Assembly: GCA_963070105.1 (NCBI GenBank)
Contig: OY718805.1
Span: forward strand, 5,204,001-5,268,000
Reading direction: 5' to 3'
DNA from: Litomosoides sigmodontis
Taxonomy: Eukaryota; Nematoda; Chromadorea; Rhabditida; Onchocercidae
Length of the DNA stretch: 64,000 nt
Shown: positions 1 through 13,000 of the stretch, piece by piece
How positions within the stretch are numbered: position 1 is the first letter of the stretch
Layout of the letters: each line of letters begins with the position of its first letter
The notes under the pieces: model-generated
What the model was told of the DNA's origin: nothing
Databases searched by the model: none
What the model saw: only the letters and a program-made list of their open reading frames with translations
Position numbers and translations under genes: made by a program

Positions 1-3000
1 AAGCGTGATCCATAGCTATCCATTGAAAACAAGAAATTGCCCTGGAAAGGGAAGTCATTTTCATAAATTTTTTACTTAAGTTTTTCGAGATCTCCGCCAA
101 AATGCCGTCAAAGTGGATTTGAGAATTCACAAAAACGAGTAGCCATGTTTTTGCAGTTTCTTTAAAATTTGAATCAAGTACATCGAACATCCAATTTGTT
201 ACAAAAGCACTTCTTAAAAAAGAGTTACCTTATACTGGCAAACAACGAGGTAGGCGCGATTTTTCTTTGAATCCACAACAGCTGAAACAATATTGCCCGT
301 CTGGGGACACACGGAACAGGCTAGTGTCATAATTCGACCAGAGTGTGCTGTTGGTCGTAACGATATTTCACGCATAAAGCGACCTATTAAAATATTACAA
401 TTTCCGCTGCTAGGAATCCCTGACCCTATGAACTTTTTTGTTGTTTGGATAACTAAAATGTTTTTTTAGAAATCCATATCGTTCCATCAAATACGGTTTA
501 ACTGGTGCAAACAAATGAATTAACAGCGTCTTATTTTACAAAGGAAGCGTAGAAACAAAAATTAAACCTCCCGCATCATATAACAGTAGCGCAGAGCACG
601 TGCCCACGAGAATGTCATCATTGAGACCGACACAAACACATGTTATGGGAGTTTGGCCTGCATGTGTTGTAACACTAAAACTAAACAGTGGACGGAATGA
701 ACTGTCAAAAACGAACACCTGCAATGGATATTAATCAGAATGCATATCATTAAAAAAGTAATGAAAAATGTTACGTAATGAAATGAGAATTCTGCTGTTA
801 TGAAGACCTATAGCAGTTGACTCAAGAGTTAATTAACAAGCAAAAAATACTATTAGCTCGCAGTTCCAATCACCCTTTCCAATACTGTATAAACATTTAG
901 CACAAAATTTGTATTTGTTACGTCAAGTTACCTTAGCACAACCAGCATCAGCAATTATGTATCGACCACGGCTATCGACACAAAGATCAACAGGCTCCGC
1001 AAATTCGGTAAAACTCATAGTCTGTAATCAGATTACCGCTACCACTGACAATACTGTTTAATAATAAGTCTGTAAAGTGCTCATGAATAAAGAGAAAAAA
1101 GTATGTGGGTAAAATAACACCATAAGAAGAACCTGAAGAAGCTCTCCAGAAGGATCACACCTAGACAGTTCTTTAGTTCTCCAATTCAGGGTTAGAATAT
1201 CACCGGACGGTAAAACTGTCATACCAACAGTACTACCACCTTTGATTCCTCCACTTTTAATGTCGCTCAGAAATTCTCCGTTTGCGTTCAGAACTTTTAC
1301 TGGAAAAAATTAAAAACTCCTGAGCAGGAGCAAAAACTAAAAAGAGACTGAACAATGAATCTGCCAAAACACTAAAAATGATATTTTTGTGGGTAATTGA
1401 AGCAACATTGTTCCATAAAAATTTTTGAGATCAGAAAAGAGTTATGAGATTAAACCTAACTTCGATTATTTCCTGTATCCAGAATATAAATTTGTTCACG
1501 TGAATCTTGAAATACTTTTACTGGCTGATTTAGTTGGAGTGTTCCTGCTCCATGAGATCCAAAATGCCATGTTGGGCTGTGATGGCTACTTACATTCACA
1601 GAAAAAGGGCTATTCTTTACTGGCCGACCAAAGATCGACACCCGAACTAAGTGTTCACACGGTTCAAAGGCCCTAAAAAAATTACTTCACAACTAAACAA
1701 CTTTATTACCAAAGAAATTACTGCAAAGCAGTCTGTTGGAAAGCCAGAATTCATAATTAATAATTCAGCAGACTTAAAAATATTATGAGTAGATATAGTA
1801 GATAACATCGTAACAATGAAATTCTAGGAGATTTAAATCACTAAAAATTATGAGAAATTATACTATGAAGCAAATATCGAGAGAAAAATTACTTGAAACA
1901 AATGGAATACGTCCCATCCTCTCCATCTTTTATTATTGCATCAATTACTTCAACTTTTCCAGTATTGCTACTGCCTTCACCTGAACTTTGTTGCCTCAAT
2001 TTTCCCTTGACAACTTCTACCTTTACTGGATCGCCACCTGTATTCCGCCGTTTACCACTAACGTCGTACGTAGTCAAGATTAAATGAGTTTCGGTGCATA
2101 CACTGGGTGTATCCATTAGTTCTATAATACACTGTCCTGGGAAAGTTGTTGAACCAGAAACTGCACCAAATTGGCTAAGTGATTTCTCGATTTCTGAAAC
2201 TTCATTTATGCTTAAAAAGCAACCGAAAAGCAGCAGTAAATAAGCAACCATTCTATAAGTGGGACATGTACCATGAAGACAAATGTCGTACCGAAGAGAA
2301 GCTTTTTGGTGTCCATGTGTAATTTTAAAAAAGCATTTTCACGAGGCTCCGTTAAAGCAAGTGCCTCTTCAGTAGCTGCCATAACACGCCGCGTACGTGC
2401 TCCAATTTCACGTACATCCATCTGGCAAATTCCTAATTCTCTTTCCAGCCTAGATAAACATTACAAATTGCATTCGTTTGTGGTAATGAAAAAAAAAAAC
2501 ACGCAATATTTATTAGTAACCAGTGAAACCTGTCTTCAAAAACAGACTGGTTCATATAGTAAGTGAAACCGACTCACGCATGAGTTCAGCTCCAACATAG
2601 AAACCAGATAAATTATTACTTCTTACGATATGAATCAATCAGTTCTGTCTGATCACGTAATACTTTCTGTTTGTCGTCTCTCATCATTCGAACTGCATCA
2701 ATCAACTGACGGCGTCGATTCTCCACTAACTGACATATTTCCTGAAAACCAGCATCCAATAAAGACTCCTACATTTTAAGCTGCTTTCCACTAAAATTTG
2801 GTCCTATTCAGTTCTTCTGATTCCTATTTTTCGGTTCTGCTGATGAATTTGAGACCCCCTAAGAATAATTTCGTTTCTCCAACTTCCTTTTCATATAATA
2901 CATTTAATTCTTAGAAGTTCCCGCACAAAATGATCTAACGAATCTACGTGCTGACTTGAAACGATGCATTCAGTCCATCTACAACATTATCAACATTTCG

Positions 3001-4561
3001 ATCCAGCTGTAACGTCTCGCATCTCACATTAGCTGCAGCTGTGTTCAAACTTGCAACACACTGATTCGCTTTATATACGACAATTTCTGACAGGCGCTTT
3101 ATTGCAATCGAAAAAGGAATCACTGTATGACCAGAGCAATCGCGCCTAAAAATTTTGTATCTGGAGAATTTCTACAATACTGATACAGTGGAGATCAGTA
3201 GAATATATAAAAATACTTGAAAGCTTATTTGTATTACACTCTAACATACTTTAAAACTAAGCAGAATCGTACACTTCATGCGTGTTTATGATGTACAACA
3301 GAAAAGAGGAAAGATTAGGCTCCGATACTTACGTGGAAGGAGAATCACAGTGTTGACAAAAAACGAGATCGCATGCCTCACAGTAGAGCAGCTGCTCTTG
3401 CTGGTGTATTGAACAGTTCGGTACAACATCCCTGCGTTGCTTCTGCATCAAATCAAGAAGTTGGTTTATGAGAAATGAAGAGGGGAACGAGTACGAGCCA
3501 CCAGATGGTAAGGTAATCATCTCACGGCATAGTGGACAACGTAAAATTCCTGTTTCAATCACCTGTAATTTATCTTATGAATTCGCACATGGAACACGGA
3601 CGAATGCATTGAAATTTTGAACCACTACCTTTGCAGCCTTTCGATTGTTTTACATGATTGCTAAATTTTCATTTATGACTTGTTTTACTGAATTTCTTAC
3701 GTACTCATGCAGACAAAAAACTTCCTAACTTTGCACTGTGTTATCAACTAAAGTTCAGTGAAACTTGACCATTTACGTTGTCACCGCTGTTCCAATCCCA
3801 CAATTAGTCGTCCAGGAAAAAGTCTTTGTTAGCGTGAGAAAAAGTAAAACCTAGTTAAGAAAATTCGTAACTTCCATTATCGCTGTTGAATTTGCCAACT
3901 TTTTCCTTTCGAGGATGTGTAAAAGGACAAAAATGCGTTAACTTTAAATCATTAATAGTAAACACTGATCGCTAATCATTTGACTGACGTTCTAATAAGT
4001 GCTAAATTTCACTTAAAATTCAACGATATAATTTTTCCAACACAAGTTTATCATTTCTTGATAAACTAGAAGTAATTGTTTCTCATGGGTTACCTGTGGT
4101 AGCTGTTCCATACGTAACAAACATTCCAGACACACAGTGTGAGAACATGGAAGAAGTTTCGCTTTCTTCCGCTCCTGAAGTTGAATGAAAAGGGGATTTT
4201 CTTATAAATATACTTTGCTACACATATTACTTTTTGCAAATTCCTCCAATTCATGTGGTAATAACAAAAGGATTTTAACTTTTATGGATGTATTATTGGT
4301 GACTGCCCATCAGCACCATTTCGATGCAAGCAGAATGGTGCTGATGTAAATGCATGCATATCCGCAATGACTGCAACACTTTTAACAAGAAGACGTATGG
4401 TATTTTATGTGAAAAATCATGAGACGAAGTCATCACTGATAACGATACAAAGCAGTGGAAATTACCTGGTCGTACATGCACAAGCACGTAGAGCAGGTTA
4501 GGAAGTTTTCAGAAAAATCCTCCAGATTGATATTAACGGTTTCGATAACAGTCGAGGCCAT
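1..4561 (-). CDS. nhl-1: TRIM-NHL protein (RING, B-box, coiled coil, filamin, NHL), 3' end cut by window edge
   Basis: Probable RING E3 ubiquitin ligase or RNA/protein-binding regulator of the TRIM-NHL family, closest in my judgement to C. elegans nhl-1 (TRIM2/3-like). Thirteen exons join in frame: 4466-4561, 4094-4174, 3333-3562, 2956-3145, 2620-2741, 2292-2449, 1893-2193, 1461-1672, 1133-1299, 932-1021, 568-718, 229-383 and 1-41. They give 664 residues with no stop before the edge. A C3HC4 RING is visible (C23, C26, C42, H44, C47, C50, C68, C71), then a B-box from C109 (CEAC, FCQHC), a helical coiled-coil stretch, and a filamin-type Ig domain in exon 7 (about residues 293-395). NHL strands follow, for example IYILDTGNNR and YIIADAGCAK. 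The start at 4561 (MASTV) is preceded in frame by another ATG at 4582. The remaining NHL repeats lie outside the window. The family is solid; the exact orthology is inferred. Confidence 0.9.
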
Positions 4562-4582
4562 ATGGCCGCGGGTCAACCGCAT

Positions 4583-7076
4583 GTGCTGACTACGTGACGT
4601 ACTTTGCTGCACAATTAATGCACAGCGAAATCTGTTGGCGAAGCTCTGCTGTTGGATGTGAACTGAGATAATGCATGCACTTCAGCACAATAGACTTTCA
4701 ACGTCTTTCATCCACGTCCAGCTGTAGTACCAGTACAGATATCAAGAATCGCACGATACATCCCCGTTGAAAGCTCTGGAAACAGAGTTAGAAGATGTCA
4801 CTGTCACTGATGTTGACAATTAGAGACTATTAACTGTCGCATGGCTGCACCTTACAGAATCTTTCGCGAATGTGGATTACAGCTTTATTAACAAATGTAA
4901 ATTCGTCACGAATCGCCCTCTGTACAAGAGCTATTAAAAAAAAAGTGAAACAAGAAAATGGGAAGCAATTTTTACATAAAAATTTCAGAGCTAATGAACT
5001 GTTTTAATTATCAGTTTAGGCCCCGCTAATTACTAATGAGAAAGTACTCATGTACTGTCACATGATGACACTGTTTATGAATTTCTTTTCTGTCGAAAAA
5101 TGAAAAACAGCGAATCAATAAAACTTTAGCAATGATGCTTAAGTTATATCACATTCTAACTAACTCCTTTTTGTGATTAAAACTACCTTAACCCTAAATT
5201 GAACATTAAACGCATATGTATAACGCAACTTCTGATCGCATGCTTTCTAGCACATGCAACGCGGTGAACTAAAAACGGTCCCACACCGATGGCCCGGCCG
5301 AAACGGCTCGGTCATTATTAATTGAGGCCTCAGTAATTGGATTATGAGAAAACACTCACGAAGACGGCACTTTTTATGAGTTTATCTCTTCCGGACAAAA
5401 CGGAAGGAAGATATATTAGTAGTCGGGCTCTCGAAGGTCTTCAACTTCAAGACCGGCTGAAGGACCACAGTCTAAAAGAAGAATTGGCCACATCTCTCGC
5501 ACAACCCCTGAATCTGGCCTTTGCTGTTATCTGCTTCACGTAGTTGAAAGGCAACAAAGGAAAGATTCTCCCATCTCAAGTCACTTTACCTTGTGATAAT
5601 TATGTGCACGTCCACTAAACTGTCACTTCATACACGTTACTTCATTCACTTACAATTTGTCACTGCGTGAACTCTGAACAGAAGTTAGATCAGTTTTAAA
5701 ATTTTCATTGACTAAAATGTTAGGACGGAAAATGATGAAAGGACAAAGTTAACAGTGAAAGTCCAGTAAAATGTTAGGACGGAAAATGATGAAAGGACAA
5801 AGTTAACAGTGAAGTCCAGGAAAAGAAAATGTTAGTAAAGTAAAATTCCAGGTTCTCTCTCTCTCCCTATGTATATATTTCATGCCAATGATAATTAAGT
5901 CAAGGCATGCTACTAACAATTACGAATAAGCTTTTTGCAACACAGCTTTTGCAAGCCTCACAGCTCCAGAATAGTTGTTGAGAAATCGGTTTCTAAAATA
6001 ATTATTAGATTGATGAAGAATAAAGAAGGAAGAGGAAATTTTACAATCGGACCGCAAATGTTGAAAATAAAGACGTGAGAGAGATAATTCTTATGAACTT
6101 TATTATTCGCCTCTTTTTTCCTCGAATTCCATCGTTCCATTAAGCCGATTTCCTTATCAACTTTAAAATGAAGTTTAATGAAATTTCATCCATATGATTT
6201 CCTGCATAAGCGAAAAGCCTCCTTTCAGAGTGACAGAAAGAAGAGAAAGATAACATGTGCAAAAACAAGGATGGGATAGGACGTCGTTGCACGGCTGTGT
6301 TGCGTAAAAAGAGGTGAGCCGTGGTTGGCGTTGCACTGAGAAAAGTGGTAAGTTGACAACAGCCAGCGCAGTCTCATTCCGTTTTTGCTTCCGCTCCCTT
6401 CTAGGAATGCCTTCCGGTTTCCCTGTCATTCACTTTCCAGGTCACTCCTTCCCTCCGTCCTACCTGGTCTTCGAGCTGTAGGTGTGGCTGTCCTGTCAAG
6501 TAGCCTTACAGCGTTGTGTCATTCGGATTGCCATTCAGTGCTCGCTACCCTCACGCTGGGTCCTTTCACTAAACTTTCAAATTTGTTTCAGCTCGTTGAT
6601 TCCTATCTGATAGCTGTCGAAGTTAAGCGCCAAGTCAATCACTTTCATTCCTTTCGTTTTCAAATTTAGAATGTAAAGTGCTGAAGGAAAAGGAGGAGGG
6701 ACCACTTACCGCAATGAAGTAAACTGAGAACAATTCGCTTGCCACTTTAGTGAGCGCTGCTCCGATGTGCACACCATGTCTGTCCTTCACTCCCAACCAA
6801 CTAACTATATTTACCGACGCATAAATCGATCTTAGCCGAGATTAATGCTCTCGGTGGATGAAGTGAAGTTACTCTGACTGCGAGCACGAACCTGAGGGGA
6901 GGTGGTGGATGTTTCTCTTATTGCTCAGATTTCATTGAATTCTTTAATGCCTGTGGTCATTTCACGATGCATCCATTTTCGAATGTACAAAATCTGAAGC
7001 ATCGACGTGAAACTTAATTCGAAGGTGACGAAATCTTGTCAATTTTCTATGTGAACTTTGTGTTGCTTGTAGACGA
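4583..7076. other. Divergent intergenic region between nhl-1 and the SLC12A9-like gene
   Basis: These 2.5 kb separate two genes transcribed away from each other, so both promoters should lie here. I see no exon with family similarity; open frames are short and without motifs. It contains a 54-bp tandem repeat (5714-5820), a short CT-rich tract near 5853-5866 and a G+C-richer stretch around 6300-6560. A possible splice acceptor ends at 7072, four bases before the cotransporter ATG, and could be a spliced-leader acceptor or the end of a 5'-UTR intron. Confidence 0.6.
5714..5820. repeat. Two-copy 54-bp tandem repeat
   Basis: A unit beginning AAAATGTTAGGACGG and ending in AGTCCAG is repeated almost exactly: copy 1 at 5714-5767 and copy 2 at 5768-5820, which is one base shorter near its end. 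A degraded third start (AAAATGTTAG) follows at about 5826. No coding potential is evident. Confidence 0.9.
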
Positions 7077-10000
7077 ATGGATGATCGTATACAAATTCAC
7101 GGTGATAACACCTCGCCAACGACATCATATGGCGGTGTGCTATCGAGGGATGCAACTGAATCCGTAATACAGATCACAAACGGATCGCCCATTAGTGATG
7201 GAACTAGAAAGCCCGATAAGGCACCACTTATGCCAGGTATGGAAAGCTTTCCCGTTTTCTTAGCATTGATTTGCATTTGCATCGAAATATGAGATCGGGC
7301 CATTATCTCGAAAGTCATACGGTACTTCAGAAAATGACGTGGAAGCGTAATTTGTGCAAATTTTCGCTTCCGTTAGAGTTGTATGAGAAGTTTGGATAGT
7401 TACGTGCCGTAAACAAATTTATCAGAATGAGCGAGCAACGCAGTAGAGCATGGGTGATGTTGATTAAAAATCTCCAAGTAATGACAGTATAAACCTTATA
7501 TATCGTTACCCTGGAGACTGCGGCTTATAATAATATCTCTTCTGCAACCTGGCAAGTCATGTGGAATTTCTGTCTGTAGTGGAATGTGAAGTGTGCGAAA
7601 TACTAGGATTACCAAAAATTCTTGATTATCTCACGGGAAGTGCTTTTGGTACATAAGAGGAGAATCTTAAAATTAATTTAATAATATTTTAAAATGAATC
7701 TTAAGGCATAAAAACATATAAAAAAGCGAAAAAGTACTTTTTTTCTTCCAGGTGACATCTTTTATTCAATTTTCAATGTCAATTTAAAGGTGTTGTTATG
7801 ACCTTTATTTCTTTTAGTTTAAATGTCAGATTTTTCCATTATATGATAAGCTTTCTAAATGCTATGCATGATATGTGGAAATATATCAGCTTTTCCAATC
7901 TTTTTTAATTTAATTTTTCTTCACTTTTAGAGTTTCGAAATGCTGATTTTTTAGTGCTGGGCAATTATATTTTGAATATCTTCGGGGTGGGAGAAATGTA
8001 GCAATATTCGGGCGCATTGTCATGTTCAAGCGAGGTGACTCGCAGAATGGGAAAACAGATATAGATTTTCGTTGTTCAGACTTTGTCTTCAGTTTTTTTT
8101 TTTATTTCATATCATTTAAATGTTGGCAAATACTTACGGCTAGCATTGGTTTCGTCATCCAACTAATTTTTTTTAATTCATGTAAGGATAGCAATTTGAA
8201 AGTGAACTGTTGCCAATATTTATTTTCTGTGAATAATTCTTTCATAAGCGCATGCTTGATTTAAAACATATTTATTAATGTTCTTGTCCACTTTTTCTTT
8301 TGACCTTGCTTTGAATTTGAGAATTTTCCAATACTTCAGTTGCTATTAGTCTGCTATCAGACTAAGTTTCGATGCATAAAGTAAAACATTTTTAGATCCA
8401 GATACGAGATTAAACAGTGAAACTACTCAAATGTATGCCGGGGAACGACCATATCTTCGTAAGTCTTTTTTTTGGAGAGAAATGGGCGATGAAGCCTTTA
8501 TGATGAAACAGTTAAAAACGTTATTTCGAGAAGTGGTCATTTTACAGATTCTGTGGATTTTTCAAATTCAATCAAACCAAATGGGTTATCCACACTTTCT
8601 GGTGTATTCGCACCTGTAGCAATTTCAATGTTTAGTGTTTTGCTGTTTCTTCGTATGGGTAAGCTGTTTTGATTGAAGTTTCAGGAGATATGTATTTTTA
8701 TTGAAATTTTGGAACATTTAAAAGTTGTGACTATTTCTGGGAAATTTATTCTCGATTTAAGCAAGTATAACTAAAAGCAAAAATTTTTTATGATGGAATA
8801 AAAAAGTTTGTTTTTCAACAAATAAACTACGTGAATTTTGCTTAAGGTTTTGTTGTTGGTCAGTTGGGTTTTCTGCAAACGATTGTGCAGTTATTCCTTG
8901 CATATTCAATCGTTATGTTGACCGTTCTTTCACTATGTGCTATTTCCTCAAACGGTGCTATCGAAGGTGGTGGAGTTTACTGTAAGTTGTTACATTTTTT
9001 TCCGTTGTTTTGAGAAATATTTGAAAAATTTTTTACTTTTAGATATGATAAGCAGGTCATTGGGACCAGAGTTTGGTGGCGCTATTGGGCTCTTGTTTTA
9101 TACCGCCAATGTTTTTTCTTGTGCTTTATATGTATCTGGGTTTACCGAAGCTTTATTAAGCAATATTGGTGAAGAGAGTATGCTTTTTTTTCTTCATGCA
9201 GCAGATTGTATGGTGGTTATTCTAACTTGTAGATCTAGCTTGTTAATCTATTTAAATTAGGAATAAAATAGTCGTATCTATGATATCAAAGTAAAATATT
9301 CTGAATGATTAGTTTTACTGAGCATAACACAGTATTTCAATAAGAGTGCTCATTTTTGATTGATGTGGTATGAGTGACAGACGGCATTTGCAATTTCAGG
9401 TTCACCATCTAGCGCGAGCTGGAAATTCCTATGTTGTGTACTCGTGTCCTTTGTCCTGCTACTGTTATGTCTTCTTGGAGCCGGATTGTTTGCTAAAACA
9501 GCTTTTATTACTTTTATTGTTATCTCTATTTGCTATGTTACATTTTTGTTATCGGTCTTCGTAGTTGCACCATTTAATGTTCCGATCCCAAAAACAAATG
9601 AAATTGCATATTTGGTAAGTTCCTTTTTTTAGTTGCTGGCGAACCCTTTATAATGTCGTTTTACTTTACGGTACCGGTTAAATCAGCTGTTCTGCAATTT
9701 TTCCACATTTTTTGAACATTTCAATCAAAACAAGCGTTTTTACAGGTTCCATCAAATTTATCGGATCCATCTTCTGAAAAGGTACTTGACTTCAATCAAA
9801 CATTGAAGGCATCATATACGGGACTCAGGTTAGTCTCGAAACAGATTAGTAGTAAGATTAGATAGCATTTTGGGTTTTTCTGCAAGATTTAACTTTTCAG
9901 ATCATTTAGTAATAAGTTTGTGTGTTAAAATTTTCTTCCATCTTCTGTTTGAACATACAGCTTATATATTCGTAATCTTAAAAATACCAAGGCATCACAT

Positions 10001-13000
10001 TAGATATTGGCATTATAGGAATTATGGTAGAAAAATAGATCATCTGGAAGCGCACTCTTTTTTGTAAGTTTTTTTTTGGAGACGGAATAAGACTTCAAAT
10101 TTAGATTCTCAACTCTCATTAACAATATAATGACAAATTATACATTTGATTACACAACGTCGAAGCCTACTGATTTTGCTGTGATGTTTGCAATTATATT
10201 CAGTGGTATTACTGGTGAGTTGCAAAATTGTGTTTAACTAGTTTGATTTGAAGTGAAGTGGTGAGCCATTATTTGAAAGACATTATTAGCAACTGAAAAA
10301 CATGCTAATTTTACTTAAACAAAGTACTCACAAATAATTTGTTTGTTACTAAGTTACTTTGTTGACATTAATGCCGTATTTGGATTTGGCTAATCAGGTT
10401 GCGAGTTTCTTTTTATGTGAGTTAAACAATAGTAAGTAGGTGGAAACTGAAAGACTCAGAATTCTTTTGTTTATATCCAAACTACTGTAGGATTGATGGC
10501 TGGCGCTAACATGTCAGGTGAATTGGCTCGCCCATGCGTTTCCATTCCACGTGGCACTGTACAGGCTGTTTTCGTTACATTAATTGTGTACATTACTACG
10601 GCTTTTTTTACTTCTGCTACATGTAGCCGTGAATTACTTCAGTCGAATTATTCGGTAAACTTCATGTTTTTTATTTTTTTATCTTGAGATCTGCTAATTA
10701 ATATGTGTTTAGTGTAATTTATTTCTTCAATGTTTATTCTCCATTTATTCCATGCTTTTTCTCATCTTTGAATAATATTTTAAAGATGCGCATCTACCTT
10801 AAAAGTTTCTTTTCTGTATGAAAGAAACTGATGCTTCCAGAATGAATTGTTTGAAATTAATTGAAGGTCATGATGAATGTGAATATTTCTCCGTTATTCA
10901 TTCTTATTGGAATCTTCTCAACAACATTTTTCTCATCTATGAGTAATATGATTGGTGCATCCCGTGTTCTAAATCGTGTTGCACATGATAAGCTCTTTGG
11001 GTACTTGCTTCACCCAGCGAAAATCGAAGTTGCTGGCGGTAACCCCATTGCGTCAGTGATCATCTCATGGATTTGTGTTGTGGTGCCTTTTTTTAAATTG
11101 CTTTTATCTTTCAAATTTTTATGTACATAATGCAATCGATACTCTAAGAAAGCTCGTTAAGCACATAGTACAGGAGTTCCATTTTGAAATTTTTTTCGTG
11201 ATGTATATTCATGGAAAAAAAATCGTTTTTTCATAAGGTGTGTCTTACATACTGTGTAGACGTCGGTTAAAATTTAAGCCTGAAAACTACACATTTTGCT
11301 CGATTAAACGGGGGTCAGGAGTGTTGATGGGATGCAATGTTCATTACTTGCAAAGTGTTTTGCAGCTGGTTTTCTTGATTGGTGCAATGAACAGGATTGC
11401 CAAACTAACATCTATTTTTTTCTTGTTATCATATATGGGCGTTAATATTGCTTGCTTAGCACTGGAATTAACAAGTGCTCCTAATTTCCGGCAAGGCTTT
11501 TTAAAAAATTCAATTTTGCTAAAGTAATATAATGGCATAAATTAATATATACTTGATTCTAGTAATAATAATACGAGATGTACGAGGAATCATGCTTTTA
11601 GGACTCATTTTTAGGCCAACTTTTAAATACTTCACATGGCATACCTGTGCAATTGGTGTTATAAGTACTATTGTGATGATGTTAGTCATTGATGCTGCCA
11701 TGAGTGCTATCGGCGTCATCGTACTCTTGATATTGATTATAATTCTGCATTATCAAGTACTTTTTTATTCTTGATTTTTATTTATTTTGCATCACTTTAT
11801 TTCCTATTTCAGGCGTTTTTAAATAGTCTTCAAAATGTATTCTTTCAGGCTCCAGTAGGATCGTGGGGATCTATATCGCAAGCTTTGATTTACCACCAAG
11901 TGCGGAAGTATCTTCTCCTTCTTGATGTCCGCAAAGAACATGTAAAGTACGTATTTCATCCTCGTAAAAAGAACCAATGTTTTGTGTAGCGGAATTCTTG
12001 AAGTCGAGAAATGAAGATAATTCTCAACCTGTTATGAAATGGATTACTTATTTATTTGCTCAATCCTTCTGTCTTATTATTCTGTTTCAGGTACTGGCGT
12101 CCACAAATACTTCTTCTGGTTAGTCGTCCGGCAAGCGTTTGTGCGCTGATGGATTTCATCAATGATTTGAAAAAAAGTGGTTTATATGTAATTGGTCACG
12201 TGCAAAAAGGTAGCATGGATGATAGTAGTCCGAACTTGGATCCGTTGCATGAGGTAATCAGTTGTCTATTTGCTTAGTAGTCCTCTAAGGCTTATCATAG
12301 ATCTATTAATTCTGGGAGCAAAATTTCTGTTTTGGTTTTGATCTTATTTTAATTTTCGTCTGATAAACCACTTAGTTGACCATGATCAACTTCTCTCACT
12401 ATTTTGAGTAAGTCATGAATTTATTGCATTATTAATTCTTCCTTCATGTTTAGGTATTCCCATACTGGCTATCTCTAGTTGATTATTTGAAATTAAAAGC
12501 TTTTGTCGAGTTAACCATTTCGAGTTCAGTCCGTGAAGGTATTCAACAGGTAAATCTTAGTAGAGTATGCTAGGGAAGGGGATATTTAGAATTTAGGGAA
12601 TTTCGTATGTATAATAGTTCAAAAAATTTAAGGACAGTTGAGTTGAAAAGTTCAAATTTGTGAACATGTTTGCCAACAACTGTTCTCTTTTTGACAATTC
12701 ATAACAGTGAGACCCATAAATATTTAATGAAAAAAATCAACAAGTGATTGCTGAGAAGAAATAAGCCTAATATATATGTTAGCAGTACATCTGTTATTCT
12801 TTGAGCAATTAGGTTTGTCCTCATCACAATCGATAATCGAAATAAAATGACTGAGTGCTGGCATGAATTTTACTCTTGTTTTTTTTTTTAAAAAAAATGA
12901 AAAACAGATTTCTCATGTTTCAGTTGATGCGCTTATCTGGTTTGGGAGCCATGAAACCGAACACGGTTGTCTTAGGTTTTCATGAAAAATTTCCAACAGA

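Noticed and set aside
10815..10866. Earlier acceptor (CTTCCAG) for exon 10 of the SLC12A9-like gene
   Set aside because: Using it inserts codons with an in-frame stop before the conserved [15 protein letters not shown] segment; the acceptor at 10866 keeps the frame.
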